64,000 nucleotides of DNA from positions 62,001 to 126,000 of the forward strand of contig NZ_AGAV01000007.1 in NCBI RefSeq assembly GCF_000224785.1. The letters run 5' to 3'. Source of the stretch: Lentibacillus jeotgali. Lineage in GTDB: Bacteria; Bacillota; Bacilli; Bacillales; Amphibacillaceae. Below the pieces are notes generated by a model that searched no databases, was not told the DNA's origin, and saw nothing but the letters and a program-made list of their open reading frames with translations. The position numbers and the translations under genes were made by a program. Shown piece by piece: positions 34,164 through 43,145 of the stretch. Each line of letters starts with the position of its first letter. The stretch's first letter is position 1.

Positions 34164-34772
34164 ATGCTGGTGAATAATAAAAATGCAGCAAAAGAAAAAC
34201 AGAATAACGGAAAACAGCACCTTCATCTGTTCCTGGCTTTTTTCCGGGTCGGCATACTCGGCTACGGTGGTGGTCCTGGTTCGATCCCGCTGATTCATAA
34301 AGAAGTAGTGGATAAGTATCAATGGACAAACGACGAGGAATTTGGCGATATTCTGGCGCTGGCTAATACCCTTCCCGGCCCGATTGCGACGAAACTCGCC
34401 GGCTATATTGGGCATCGTGTGTCCGGTGTAATGGGGATGTTCAATGCGATTGTGGCGGTTATATTGCCGACTATCCTTTTAATGATTATCCTGTTAATGT
34501 CGCTATCCTCGATCAGGGAGTTTGATTGGGTGAGTGGCATGACGGCAGCAGTCATCCCGGTGGTTGGTGTTATGCTGGCTGTTTTGACATGGCAATTTTT
34601 CGAAAAAGCAGGCAAGGGCATGGGCTGGCTGCAAACGATCATTATGAGCGCCATTATTTTGGTTTTGCTGGAATTAATGGGTATACATCCGGGCATTATC
34701 ATCGCCGGTCTGATCATCGCGGCTTTATTCAAGCCCGATAAAGGCCGAGCAAGAGAAGGTGATACCCCTTGA
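34164..34772 (+). CDS. Chromate transporter, first half-size subunit
   Basis: A 202-residue CHR-family membrane protein with the motif FFRVGILGYGGGPGSIP and LANTLPGPIATKLAGYIG. Short-chain CHR proteins work as pairs of homologous halves, as with YwrA/YwrB of B. subtilis, and export chromate or transport related anions. I start at ATG 34164 (GGAG five bases upstream); the long upstream extension from 34023 is not CHR-like. Its stop codon overlaps the next gene's start (TGATG), showing translational coupling. Confidence 0.88.
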   Translation: MLVNNKNAAKEKQNNGKQHLHLFLAFFRVGILGYGGGPGSIPLIHKEVVDKYQWTNDEEFGDILALANTLPGPIATKLAGYIGHRVSGVMGMFNAIVAVILPTILLMIILLMSLSSIREFDWVSGMTAAVIPVVGVMLAVLTWQFFEKAGKGMGWLQTIIMSAIILVLLELMGIHPGIIIAGLIIAALFKPDKGRAREGDTP

Positions 34773-35299
34773 TGCTTTACTGGAACATTTTCATCGCATT
34801 TTTTATTCCGGGAATCCTTGGCTATGGTGGTGGACCTGCATCGATACCGCTGGTGGAAAATGAAGTGGTACAGCGTTTTGAATGGATGTCCGTACAGGAG
34901 TTCAGTGAGGTGCTGGCACTGGCCAATTCGCTGCCTGGCCCAATTGCCACGAAACTTGCCGGCTATATCGGGTATGAGGTAGCCGGGATCCCGGGTGCAG
35001 CTGTGGCAGTTGTTGCCACGGTGGCACCATCACTGATTCTGATGATCTTATTACTGGGTGTTTTATATAAATATAAAGATTCCCCTAAGGTCAAACGACT
35101 GACACTATATGTGCGCCCTGTTATTGCCATTTTGCTCGGTCTGATGGCATGGCGGTTTTTCGCTGATTCATATGAAGGGATTGGCATTTGGCAAACAGGC
35201 GTTCTCATTGTCGTCAGTTATTTATTGTTGGAACGTTTCAAAATTCATCCCGCTTTTGTGATCTTAGGGACGCTGGTGTACGGCGGGTTTGTTTTGTGA
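34772..35299 (+). CDS. Chromate transporter, second half-size subunit
   Basis: A 175-residue CHR-family protein with the same motifs as its neighbour (GILGYGGGPASIPLVENEVV, LANSLPGPIATKLAGYIG), probably inserted with opposite topology to form the complete transporter. ATG 34772 overlaps the upstream stop codon. A strong terminator follows 18 bp after the stop. Confidence 0.88.
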   Translation: MLYWNIFIAFFIPGILGYGGGPASIPLVENEVVQRFEWMSVQEFSEVLALANSLPGPIATKLAGYIGYEVAGIPGAAVAVVATVAPSLILMILLLGVLYKYKDSPKVKRLTLYVRPVIAILLGLMAWRFFADSYEGIGIWQTGVLIVVSYLLLERFKIHPAFVILGTLVYGGFVL

Positions 35300-35316
35300 A
35301 ATATGTAATCATGACG

Positions 35317-35349
35317 AACCCAGCATCGTCTAATCGATGCTGGGTTTTG
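35317..35349 (+). terminator. Terminator of the chromate transporter operon
   Basis: AACCCAGCATCG (35317-35328) pairs perfectly with CGATGCTGGGTT (35335-35346), followed by TTGG. Confidence 0.75.
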
Positions 35350-35511
35350 GGTGTGCCCAACTGTTGCACAGTCTAGGTAGTTCAATCCGCACAATAACCT
35401 TTTCCATTATAAATACCGCAGGAGAAGCAAAGCCATCACCCCTGCGCTTCGATCGTATCGGTGCATAGGGATGATTTATAATCCTATGGCTCTGTCTCCA
35501 ATATTTCCTCC

Positions 35512-36378
35512 CTACAGATTTGATTTTAGAAATGAAATAACTTGTTCAAATGATTCGATGACGGTCGAATTAGTCATATCCTCATCAAATGAGTGCTCTC
35601 CATTTGGGATCGTAATAAGCTGCGTGGTTATATCAGCATTTGAAAGTGCTTGATACATGTTCACGGATTCCTGATACGGGACGTCTTTGTCTGCATCTCC
35701 GTGCAGCAAAAGGGTTGGCGGAAAATTAGCATCAATGTTTTCCAAAGGGCAATACTTCCTTATTGTTGCAGCTTCTATCCTGGGGTTTAGCGCCGTTATG
35801 TAATCAATCCATTTACCTTGCTGACGGCAATATAAGTAAATGGCATAACGTCTTTCAATTGGTGCCTCTGCAATCGTTTTATGTTGAATTAATTGTTTGG
35901 CCAATTTTTCCGGCACTTTGGTCATTTTCAAAAAATGTGGTGAGGGATCAGTATACCAATCACCTCGTATATTTCCATAGCCGTAAAACGATACGATAGC
36001 TTTAGGCCTCACAGGCAGGGTGCCGGATAAGAGTGCCAGATAACCTCCTGCAGAACTGCCGGTTACGGCAATTTTATCAGAGTTAAAGTCATATTCCTCG
36101 GGACCCTCATCTTGCAGCCATTGAAGAACATCGGCAATATCTGTGGTGATTTCCGGTAATTTGGTTTCGGGGGCAAGACGATAATCAATCGAACAGACGT
36201 TAAAGCCGGCCTGACGGTACCGTTTGATTTGCTCCGTGTGCATACCTTTCCGTGATCCCCAGATCAAACCACCGCCATGAATATAAACGATCAGTGGTGC
36301 ATTGTTTTCTTCGACCGGGTAAAAATCCCCTTTAATAGTGCAATCTTTTACGTGTTTGTATGTAAATGTTGTTTTCAT
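35512..36378 (-). CDS. Alpha/beta hydrolase (HSL-like esterase)
   Basis: A 288-residue esterase/lipase-like protein with the oxyanion motif H34-G-G-G, the nucleophile elbow G-S-S109-A-G-G, the Asp in HGDADKDVP and the His in NGEHSF, so the triad looks complete. It belongs to the hormone-sensitive-lipase-like group acting on short acyl esters. It is transcribed divergently from the allantoin island. ATG 36378 has only a weak upstream site (AGCGAG). Confidence 0.88.
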   Translation of the reverse strand: MKTTFTYKHVKDCTIKGDFYPVEENNAPLIVYIHGGGLIWGSRKGMHTEQIKRYRQAGFNVCSIDYRLAPETKLPEITTDIADVLQWLQDEGPEEYDFNSDKIAVTGSSAGGYLALLSGTLPVRPKAIVSFYGYGNIRGDWYTDPSPHFLKMTKVPEKLAKQLIQHKTIAEAPIERRYAIYLYCRQQGKWIDYITALNPRIEAATIRKYCPLENIDANFPPTLLLHGDADKDVPYQESVNMYQALSNADITTQLITIPNGEHSFDEDMTNSTVIESFEQVISFLKSNL

Positions 36379-36753
36379 TTTGATTCAACTCGCTTTAATT
36401 TCGGTTTTTTCACATACTAAGGTATGAGGAATGATATGGCTTTCATTGGTTTAATTTCATGCCAAGTAACGAGGGTAAGTATACCTATTTTAAAGTAAAT
36501 CGTCCAGTCTCGTATCATACTGGTGTCCATCAAGCGATTTCAACGTAAAACGATTGTCCAATATACTTAAAAAAACATTAAAAATTTGTCTAAAACAAAC
36601 AATTACTTTTATGACACTATTGGTTATAATGAATGATGGTTTAAGAGAATTGATCCAGGTGTTTCACAAGTGTTTGCTACCTTAAGCCTGGGTTAACAAG
36701 ACACGTTACACGAGTTATGACATCCATTTATAAAAGTAAATGGGGGAAAACTT
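36379..36753. other. Control region upstream of the allantoin island
   Basis: 375 bp hold a TATAAT (36625-36630) without a good -35, immediately overlapped upstream by TTGGTTA, and AAACAATTA near 36597-36605, related to the motif recurring before other units of the island. A missing -35 suggests activator-dependent transcription. A ~190-nt leader follows, including CCATTTATAAAAGTAAATGG (36723-36742), a small hairpin. Confidence 0.45.
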
Positions 36754-36813
36754 ATGTCTGCAGGAAAATTGAAGCTGACAAGGAGTTCTCACGTCAGCGA
36801 GTATTATATATAG
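36754..36813 (+). CDS. Putative 19-residue leader peptide before allC
   Basis: ATG 36754 is preceded by ATGGGGGAAAAC, a better ribosome binding site than most in this window. The ORF ends at 36813, 14 bp before allC. The peptide is M-S-A-G-K-L-K-L-T-R-S-S-H-V-S-E-Y-Y-I. It could couple translation to allC or mark an attenuation mechanism. Chance occurrence is possible. Confidence 0.35.
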   Translation: MSAGKLKLTRSSHVSEYYI

Positions 36814-36827
36814 AAAGGACGATTGGT

Positions 36828-38075
36828 ATGAGCTCTCGAAATGATGTGATCTCCGGAGAGGCCGTTAAAGAACTGCTTGATTGGTTAGGCCAATTCGGAA
36901 GTGATTCTGAAGGCGGCATTTCAAGGCTGCTTTACAGCAAGGAATGGGTTGACGCCCAGCAATCATTGAAAAAGCTGTTTGAAGACGGAGGGTTGAATAC
37001 TCAATTTGATGAAGTTGGTAATCTGTTCGGAAGACTTGAGGGGACAGCTTATCCGGATGAAACTATTTTAACAGGCTCCCATGTGGATAGTGTGACAAAT
37101 GGTGGGTTGTATGATGGACAATATGGCATTATTGCCGGTTTTCTTGCCCTTCGTTATTTGAAAGAAAAATATGGCGCCCCACTAAGGAATCTGGAAGTGG
37201 TGTCGATGGCTGAAGAAGAAGGGAGCCGTTTCCCTTATTCATTCTGGGGCTCAAAAAATATTGCCGGTCAGGCTAAAACGGAGGATATTCAAGGCATCAA
37301 GGATTTTGAAGGGACGTCATTTGACGATGCAATGCATCAGGCTGGCTTTGATTATAGAAAGAGCCCTGAACAAATTCGTGAAGATTTGAAATCCTTTGTT
37401 GAAGTTCATGTTGAGCAGGGTAATGTGCTGGAAAAAGAAAATATACCAGTCGGAATTGTCCGGCATATTGTCGGACAGCGCCGTTACACCATTACCGTGA
37501 ACGGTGAGGCGAACCATGCAGGTACCACTCCGATGGGGTACCGCGCGGATGCCATGAATGCAGCTTCCCGCATGACTTGTGCCATTAATGATATGGCCGT
37601 GGCTGAAGGCGATCCGTTAGTGGCCACAGTTGGTTCAATGTTCCTTGAACCTAACACGGTTAACGTTGTGCCGGGTAAGGCCACATTTACAATCGATATC
37701 AGGCATACTGAAAAAGATGCATTAACGAATTTCACAGCGGATGTGGAAGCTAAATTGCAGGAAATCGCAGAACAAATCGGTGTTGAAGTGGACATTGACT
37801 TGTGGATGGATGCCGATCCTGTACCGATGGATCAACAGATTGTCAAGGTTATGCAGGAACAATGTGATAAAAATGATGTTCACTATAAGTTGATGCATAG
37901 CGGTGCAGGGCATGATTCCCAAGTGATTGCACCTATTATCCCGACAGCCATGCTTTTTGTTCCGAGTCATCAAGGAATAAGCCATAATCCGAAAGAGTAC
38001 ACAAGCCCTGAACATTTGGCGGAAGGCGTAAAAGCTTTAATTGGTACCCTGTATGAATTAGGGTATGCCGAATAA
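36828..38075 (+). CDS. allC: Allantoate amidohydrolase
   Basis: AllC (PucF in B. subtilis) hydrolyses allantoate to ureidoglycine, ammonia and carbon dioxide. The 415-residue M20-family metallopeptidase-like protein has the metal-site motifs TGSHVDSVTNGGLYDGQYG (His and Asp), the catalytic AEEEGSRFP and, in the dimerisation domain, GEANHAGTTPMGYRAD. The final ligand is in SHQGISHNP. The start at ATG 36828 follows GAAAGGACG; codons upstream of it are not family-like. It is the first enzyme gene of the island. Confidence 0.94.
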   Translation: MSSRNDVISGEAVKELLDWLGQFGSDSEGGISRLLYSKEWVDAQQSLKKLFEDGGLNTQFDEVGNLFGRLEGTAYPDETILTGSHVDSVTNGGLYDGQYGIIAGFLALRYLKEKYGAPLRNLEVVSMAEEEGSRFPYSFWGSKNIAGQAKTEDIQGIKDFEGTSFDDAMHQAGFDYRKSPEQIREDLKSFVEVHVEQGNVLEKENIPVGIVRHIVGQRRYTITVNGEANHAGTTPMGYRADAMNAASRMTCAINDMAVAEGDPLVATVGSMFLEPNTVNVVPGKATFTIDIRHTEKDALTNFTADVEAKLQEIAEQIGVEVDIDLWMDADPVPMDQQIVKVMQEQCDKNDVHYKLMHSGAGHDSQVIAPIIPTAMLFVPSHQGISHNPKEYTSPEHLAEGVKALIGTLYELGYAE

Positions 38076-38120
38076 ACGCGGCAAGAAGTATTCAAAAACT
38101 ATTCGTTTGGAGTGAAAATA

Positions 38121-39851
38121 GTGCTATATACTGTGATTAAGAAAAACTTGTATCAGGATTCTGTCAGCCTGATGCTGTTGACCAATCACTTGTCTGCGGT
38201 AGAAGGTGTGACACAAGTGCAAGTTATGATGGGCACACCAGCTAACAAAGACATTTTCAAAAGTTCTGGTTTATATACAGAAGAACTGGAAGAAGCAAAT
38301 CCGAGTGACCTTTGTATTGTGGTTGATACAGATGACGAAAGTGTTGTAGAGAATGTTGTAGAAGAAACTGATTCATACTTGAACAGTCAAACGGAAGCAT
38401 CCCAGCAAAGCACCATTCCAACCGTCCGCACATGGGAAATGGCGGAGAACAAACTGCCGACTGCAGATGTGGCATTGATTTCGATCGCTGGTGAGCATGC
38501 TACAGCTGAAGCCAATAAAGCATTGGATCGTGGTTTGAATGTCTTCATGTTTAGTGACAACGTTCCGGTTGAAGATGAATTGCAGCTGAAAACACGCGCA
38601 CAAGAGGAAGGCCTTATTGTTATGGGACCTGATTGCGGTACTGGCATTTTAGATGGTGTGCCAATGGCGTTTGCGAATGTTGTGGAAAAAGGAAACATTG
38701 GCATTGTTGGTGCATCTGGTACTGGCATTCAGGAGGTCTCATCGATCATTGGCAGAAATGGCAGCGGTGTATCGCAGGCTATCGGTACTGGCGGGCGCGA
38801 CCTGTCATCGGAAATTGGGGCGATCACAACGATTCGCGGTTTACAGGTGCTTGATCAGGATCCGGAAACAGATGTCATTACGTATATTTCAAAGCCGCCT
38901 GCTCCGGCAGTACGTGAAAAAGTGGTTGAAGTCTTTAAAACACTGTCGAAACCAGTTGTCGCGATATTTATGGGAGATAAGCCAAGAGAAGCACATGATA
39001 ATGTTCACTATACATGGACGCTGGAAGATACGGCTCGGAAAGCATTGGAGCTGGCTAATGGCAGCAATCATTACAGCTGCAATTTCATTGAAGATAAAGA
39101 TCTGCAAAAAATCAAAGAAAACAATCAGCAGCGTTATATCAAAGGCTATTTCTGCGGCGGTACATTAGCCAATGAAGCAGCTATGGTGATAGAAGACGCA
39201 CTTAAGCTTGATGCGTCCCATGAACACCCGGAAGGTATGATGCTGCAGTATGAAGGTCATGAAGTTGTTGATCTTGGCGATGATGCCTATACACAGGGGC
39301 GTGCACACCCTATGATTGATCCGACCTTGCGTGTGGAAAAAGTGGAAGAAGCTGCAGCAGACGATGAAACGGCTGTTATTTTACTGGATAATGTCATCGG
39401 GTATGGTGCACACGATGATATGGCCGGTGTATTTGCCCCGGTTATTGAAAAGGCAAAGCAACAAGCGGCCAGTGAAGGCAAAGCATTCGTTGCCATTGCT
39501 TCGGTTACGGGTACGGAAGAGGACCCGCAAGTGTTCCAGGATCAGGTCGATAAACTTAAAGCAGCTGGTGTCATTGTAACGGAAAGCAACGCACAGGCCA
39601 CCAAGCTTGCAGTGGAGATGGTTAACTATCTCAACGGTGAAAATTCCGAAGTAGAAAATATTGATAATGCGGAAGTTGAAAACGATAAAGTCCAAGCATT
39701 AATTTCCAATAAACCTCGAGTGATCAACATTGGATTGAGGAATTTTGCGGACGCTATAATGGAACATGGCGGAGACGTTGTTCAATATCAATGGGCGCCG
39801 ATTGCAGGCGGAAATAAACGGTTGGCAAAAATTTTGGAAAAGCTTAAATAA
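38121..39851 (+). CDS. fdrA: FdrA-like subunit of oxamate carbamoyltransferase (AllF)
   Basis: A 576-residue protein of the FdrA family, built like a succinyl-CoA synthetase (ATP-grasp-free, two CoA-ligase-like domains; IGIVGASGTGIQEVSS). In E. coli, FdrA, YlbE and YlbF together have been shown to act as oxamate carbamoyltransferase, taking oxalurate and phosphate to oxamate and carbamoyl phosphate. The ylbE-like gene follows by 24 bp, but the ylbF-like gene is 16 kb away. I start at GTG 38121 (GGAG eight bases upstream), giving MLYTVIKKNLYQDSV, which fits the family better than GTG 38112. Confidence 0.9.
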   Translation: MLYTVIKKNLYQDSVSLMLLTNHLSAVEGVTQVQVMMGTPANKDIFKSSGLYTEELEEANPSDLCIVVDTDDESVVENVVEETDSYLNSQTEASQQSTIPTVRTWEMAENKLPTADVALISIAGEHATAEANKALDRGLNVFMFSDNVPVEDELQLKTRAQEEGLIVMGPDCGTGILDGVPMAFANVVEKGNIGIVGASGTGIQEVSSIIGRNGSGVSQAIGTGGRDLSSEIGAITTIRGLQVLDQDPETDVITYISKPPAPAVREKVVEVFKTLSKPVVAIFMGDKPREAHDNVHYTWTLEDTARKALELANGSNHYSCNFIEDKDLQKIKENNQQRYIKGYFCGGTLANEAAMVIEDALKLDASHEHPEGMMLQYEGHEVVDLGDDAYTQGRAHPMIDPTLRVEKVEEAAADDETAVILLDNVIGYGAHDDMAGVFAPVIEKAKQQAASEGKAFVAIASVTGTEEDPQVFQDQVDKLKAAGVIVTESNAQATKLAVEMVNYLNGENSEVENIDNAEVENDKVQALISNKPRVINIGLRNFADAIMEHGGDVVQYQWAPIAGGNKRLAKILEKLK

Positions 39852-39875
39852 GCGATAACGAATAGGAGGATAATG

Positions 39876-41141
39876 ATGGAATATCAATCAATTCAAGAAG
39901 CTAATGAGGCTGTGACACAGCAAATATTAGAATCACAACCATTTTTATTGGATGTTGTTCCGGCTAAAGATGTCATCTCCGAACTGGACGGTAAAGTGTT
40001 ATTGCATGCCGGTCCCCCTATCAAATGGGAAAATATGACACACCCAATGCAAGGTTCTTGCATCGGCGCAACATTGTTCGAAGGCTGGGCAGATAATGAA
40101 GATGACGCCAAAAAAATGCTCGAATCAGGCGAAATCAAATTCGTCCCATGCCATTCGGTAGATGCGGTAGGACCGATGGGCGGCATTACATCTGCCAATA
40201 TGCCGGTTGTTATCGTTGAGAATAAAGTAAATGGAAAGCGTGCTTATTGCAACCTGAACGAAGGCATTGGTGCGGTGCTGCGTTTTGGAGCGTATAACGA
40301 TGAGGTCATCAATCGCTTGAAGTGGATGAAGGATATACTTGGACCTGCCCTTTCAAAAGCATTGAAACAAATCGACGGTGGAATGAATGTCAATGTCACT
40401 GTTGCAAAAGCTATTACTATGGGGGATGAATTTCACCAGCGTAATATTGCAGCGTCAGCATTGTTCCTGAAAGATATTGTTCCATATCTATTAACTGCCG
40501 ATTTACCGGAAAAAGAATTGCAGGAAGTCACGCAATTCCTGGCTGATACGGATCAATTCTTCTTGAACATTATGATGGCAACAGGCAAAGTTGTAATGGA
40601 TTCTGCAGCTGAGATTGAAGAAGGCAGTGTTATCACGGCGCTTTCACGAAATGGCGATGAATTTGGAATTAAAGTCAGCGGTCTGGGAGACCAGTGGTTT
40701 ACAGCACCGGTTAACACACCGGATGGTCTTTATTTCAGCGGCTATAGCACAGATGATGCAAACCCTGACATGGGAGACAGTGCCATTACAGAAGCTTATG
40801 GTGTCGGTGGAATGGCAATGATTGCTGCGCCAGGGGTTACACGTTTTGTTGGTACAGGTGGCTTCAATGATGCCGTAGAGACAAGTGATGAAATGCGCGA
40901 AATTTGTGTTGGCAATAACCCGAACTTATCTATTCCGACGTGGGACTTCCAAGGTGCATGCCTGGGCATTGATATTCGTAAGGTAGTCGAAACAGGCATT
41001 ACACCGGTTATCAATACAGGCATTGCCCATAAAACAGCAGGCATTGGACAAATTGGTGCTGGTACGGTTCGCGTTCCATTAGAATGTTTTGAAAAAGCGT
41101 TGGAAGCTCTTGCGGAAAAATATGGTGTAGAAGTGGAATGA
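39876..41141 (+). CDS. YlbE-like DUF1116 protein, oxamate carbamoyltransferase subunit (AllG)
   Basis: A 421-residue DUF1116 protein related to E. coli YlbE. Typical stretches are LLHAGPPIKWENMTHPMQGS and GNNPNLSIPTWDFQGACLG. It is encoded between fdrA and carbamate kinase, as in E. coli, supporting the oxalurate-splitting role. ATG 39876 is six bases after AGGAGG; ATG 39873 is the alternative. There are no membrane segments. Confidence 0.88.
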   Translation: MEYQSIQEANEAVTQQILESQPFLLDVVPAKDVISELDGKVLLHAGPPIKWENMTHPMQGSCIGATLFEGWADNEDDAKKMLESGEIKFVPCHSVDAVGPMGGITSANMPVVIVENKVNGKRAYCNLNEGIGAVLRFGAYNDEVINRLKWMKDILGPALSKALKQIDGGMNVNVTVAKAITMGDEFHQRNIAASALFLKDIVPYLLTADLPEKELQEVTQFLADTDQFFLNIMMATGKVVMDSAAEIEEGSVITALSRNGDEFGIKVSGLGDQWFTAPVNTPDGLYFSGYSTDDANPDMGDSAITEAYGVGGMAMIAAPGVTRFVGTGGFNDAVETSDEMREICVGNNPNLSIPTWDFQGACLGIDIRKVVETGITPVINTGIAHKTAGIGQIGAGTVRVPLECFEKALEALAEKYGVEVE

Positions 41142-41230
41142 ACAGCTATGAAGAGCATACGGCTTCTATGTCGAATGCTTTTCATTGGCAGTTTGTAAAG
41201 ATTATGCAGGACACAGAAAGAGGTTGAGGG

Positions 41231-42178
41231 ATGAGCAAAACAATTGTAGTTGCTTTAGGCGGTAATGCTATATTACAGCCGAAGCAGGAAGGCACGTACG
41301 AGAATCAATTAAACAATGTGCGGACAAGCAGCAAGTTTCTGGCTAAATTAATTCAGGAAGGCTATAAACTTGTAGTAACACATGGCAACGGCCCCCAGGT
41401 AGGCAACATTCTTCGGCAAAATGAAGAAGCAGAAAATGTTGTTCCGCCAATGCCAATGGATGTATTGAACGGTGAATCACAAGGATTCATCGGATACATG
41501 ATGGTGCAATGTCTGCAGAGTGAATTGAATGCACTTGGCATAGATGTTCCGGTTGTAAATACATTAACACGTACACAAGTTTCAAAAAATGATGAAGATT
41601 TCAATGATCCATCGAAACCAATTGGTACCTTTTATACAGAAGATGAAGCAAAAAAGTTATCTGCTGAAAGGAACTGGAACATGAAAGAGGATTCCAATCG
41701 CGGATGGCGTCGTGTGGTACCATCTCCGCAACCGATCAATATTTTGGAAGCAGGTACTATCAAGCAGCTTGCAGAAGCAGGTAATGTCGTTGTTGCATGC
41801 GGCGGCGGGGGAATTCCGGTTATTCAAAAAGAAGACGGGGAATACGAAGGTATTGAAGCGGTTATAGACAAAGACCGCAGTGGCTATAAACTAGCAGAAG
41901 AAGTAAATGCTGACGTATTCATGATTCTGACTGATGTTGACCATGTGTTTGTCAACTTTGGAAAACCTGAAGAAAAGGCATTGAAAGAAATTTCGGTATC
42001 TGAACTGGAATCATATGTTGCGGAAGGTCAGTTCAGTAAAGGCAGCATGGGGCCGAAAGTTGAATCAGCGTTGAATTTTGCCAAAAACGCCGAGAATGGC
42101 AGATCTATCATTTGTTCTCTTGAGAAAGTGGATGAAGCCGTTCGGGGTAACAGTGGAACGATTATTTCCAAGCAATGA
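41231..42178 (+). CDS. arcC: Carbamate kinase
   Basis: A 315-residue kinase that transfers the phosphate of carbamoyl phosphate to ADP, releasing ammonia and carbon dioxide. Motifs: VALGGNAIL, VTHGNGPQVGN, CGGGGIPVI and the C-terminal GNSGTII. No arginine deiminase or ornithine transcarbamylase gene is near, so its substrate here is most likely the carbamoyl phosphate made by FdrA/YlbE/YlbF (the AllK role of E. coli YbcF). It is where the pathway gains ATP. Confidence 0.95.
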   Translation: MSKTIVVALGGNAILQPKQEGTYENQLNNVRTSSKFLAKLIQEGYKLVVTHGNGPQVGNILRQNEEAENVVPPMPMDVLNGESQGFIGYMMVQCLQSELNALGIDVPVVNTLTRTQVSKNDEDFNDPSKPIGTFYTEDEAKKLSAERNWNMKEDSNRGWRRVVPSPQPINILEAGTIKQLAEAGNVVVACGGGGIPVIQKEDGEYEGIEAVIDKDRSGYKLAEEVNADVFMILTDVDHVFVNFGKPEEKALKEISVSELESYVAEGQFSKGSMGPKVESALNFAKNAENGRSIICSLEKVDEAVRGNSGTIISKQ

Positions 42179-42225
42179 TATCCAAAGTTTAAACATTATA
42201 ATTTAAAAGAAGGAGCGATTCATAA

Positions 42226-42990
42226 ATGGGGTATCCGAACGATATTTTGACTAGCAGAGCTGTTGTGAAGCCCGGTAAATATATGCTCTTACCTCCTGAA
42301 GGATTAGTCAATAATGTGGTGCCAGGATTCGAAAATGTATCGATGAGTATCTTGTCAACGCCTAAGACAGGTGCCAAATTTGTCGACTACATCGTCACAA
42401 TGCATAAAGGTGGAAAGAATGAACAGGGCTTTGGCAGTGGTAAAGATGTCGAATCGTTTGTCTATGTATTAGATGGAAAAATAAAAGCATCTGCGGACAA
42501 GGAAGAATTCGTTCTCGAACAAGGCGGCTATTTATATTGCCCGCCATCTGCAACCATGTATTTGGAAAATTTGCAGGATGCAGATTCAAAACTTTTTCTT
42601 TACAAACAAAAGCATATTGCGTTAGAAGGGCATAAACCATGGATTCATGCCGGAAACTCAAATGAGAATGAAGAAGTTATTTATGATGACATGGAAAATG
42701 TTCATATTCAGGATTTGCTTCCAACCGATATTGCATTCGATATGAATTTCCATATTCTAACTTTTGATCCGGCGGCAAGCCACCCGTTTGTCGAAACACA
42801 TTATCAGCAGCATGGTGCTTATCTGTTGTCTGGTGAAGGGATGTACAACCTTGATAATGAATGGATTCCGGTGAAAAAAGATGATTATATTTTCATGGAT
42901 ACCTATTGCCTTCAAGCGGCTTATGCAGTAGGACGCGAGAAGTTATCATACGTTTATTCCAAAGACTGCAATCGGGATGCATTTCTATAA
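42226..42990 (+). CDS. allE: (S)-ureidoglycine aminohydrolase
   Basis: A 254-residue bicupin that converts (S)-ureidoglycine to (S)-ureidoglycolate and ammonia with manganese. The C-terminal cupin holds the metal and substrate residues (ASHPFVETHYQQHGAYLL, DTYCLQAAYAVG). Length and start (MGYPNDILTSRAVVKPGKY) match E. coli AllE. Ribosome binding site GAAGGAGCG. A terminator follows, ending the allC-to-allE transcription unit. Confidence 0.95.
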   Translation: MGYPNDILTSRAVVKPGKYMLLPPEGLVNNVVPGFENVSMSILSTPKTGAKFVDYIVTMHKGGKNEQGFGSGKDVESFVYVLDGKIKASADKEEFVLEQGGYLYCPPSATMYLENLQDADSKLFLYKQKHIALEGHKPWIHAGNSNENEEVIYDDMENVHIQDLLPTDIAFDMNFHILTFDPAASHPFVETHYQQHGAYLLSGEGMYNLDNEWIPVKKDDYIFMDTYCLQAAYAVGREKLSYVYSKDCNRDAFL

Positions 42991-43000
42991 ACAATGATGG

Positions 43001-43036
43001 ATGGTAAAAGGCATTTTTTGCTTTTTACCATTTCAT
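43001..43036 (+). terminator. Terminator after allE
   Basis: ATGGTAAAAGGC (43001-43012) pairs with GCTTTTTACCAT (43020-43031), followed by TTCATTT. Confidence 0.75.
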
Positions 43037-43145
43037 TTATGCGGAACTATCCAGAATGTAATGGGGATCCTTTCATCAGCGGGATGCACGCCCTGTTGAA
43101 TGAAGTTTCATTTTACCCATAAGAAAGAAATAAGAGGTGTTCTCA

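Noticed and set aside
36379-36827. A known riboswitch upstream of allC
   Set aside because: The leader lacks recognisable conserved cores of purine, guanidine or glycine riboswitches; only small hairpins and a short ORF are visible.
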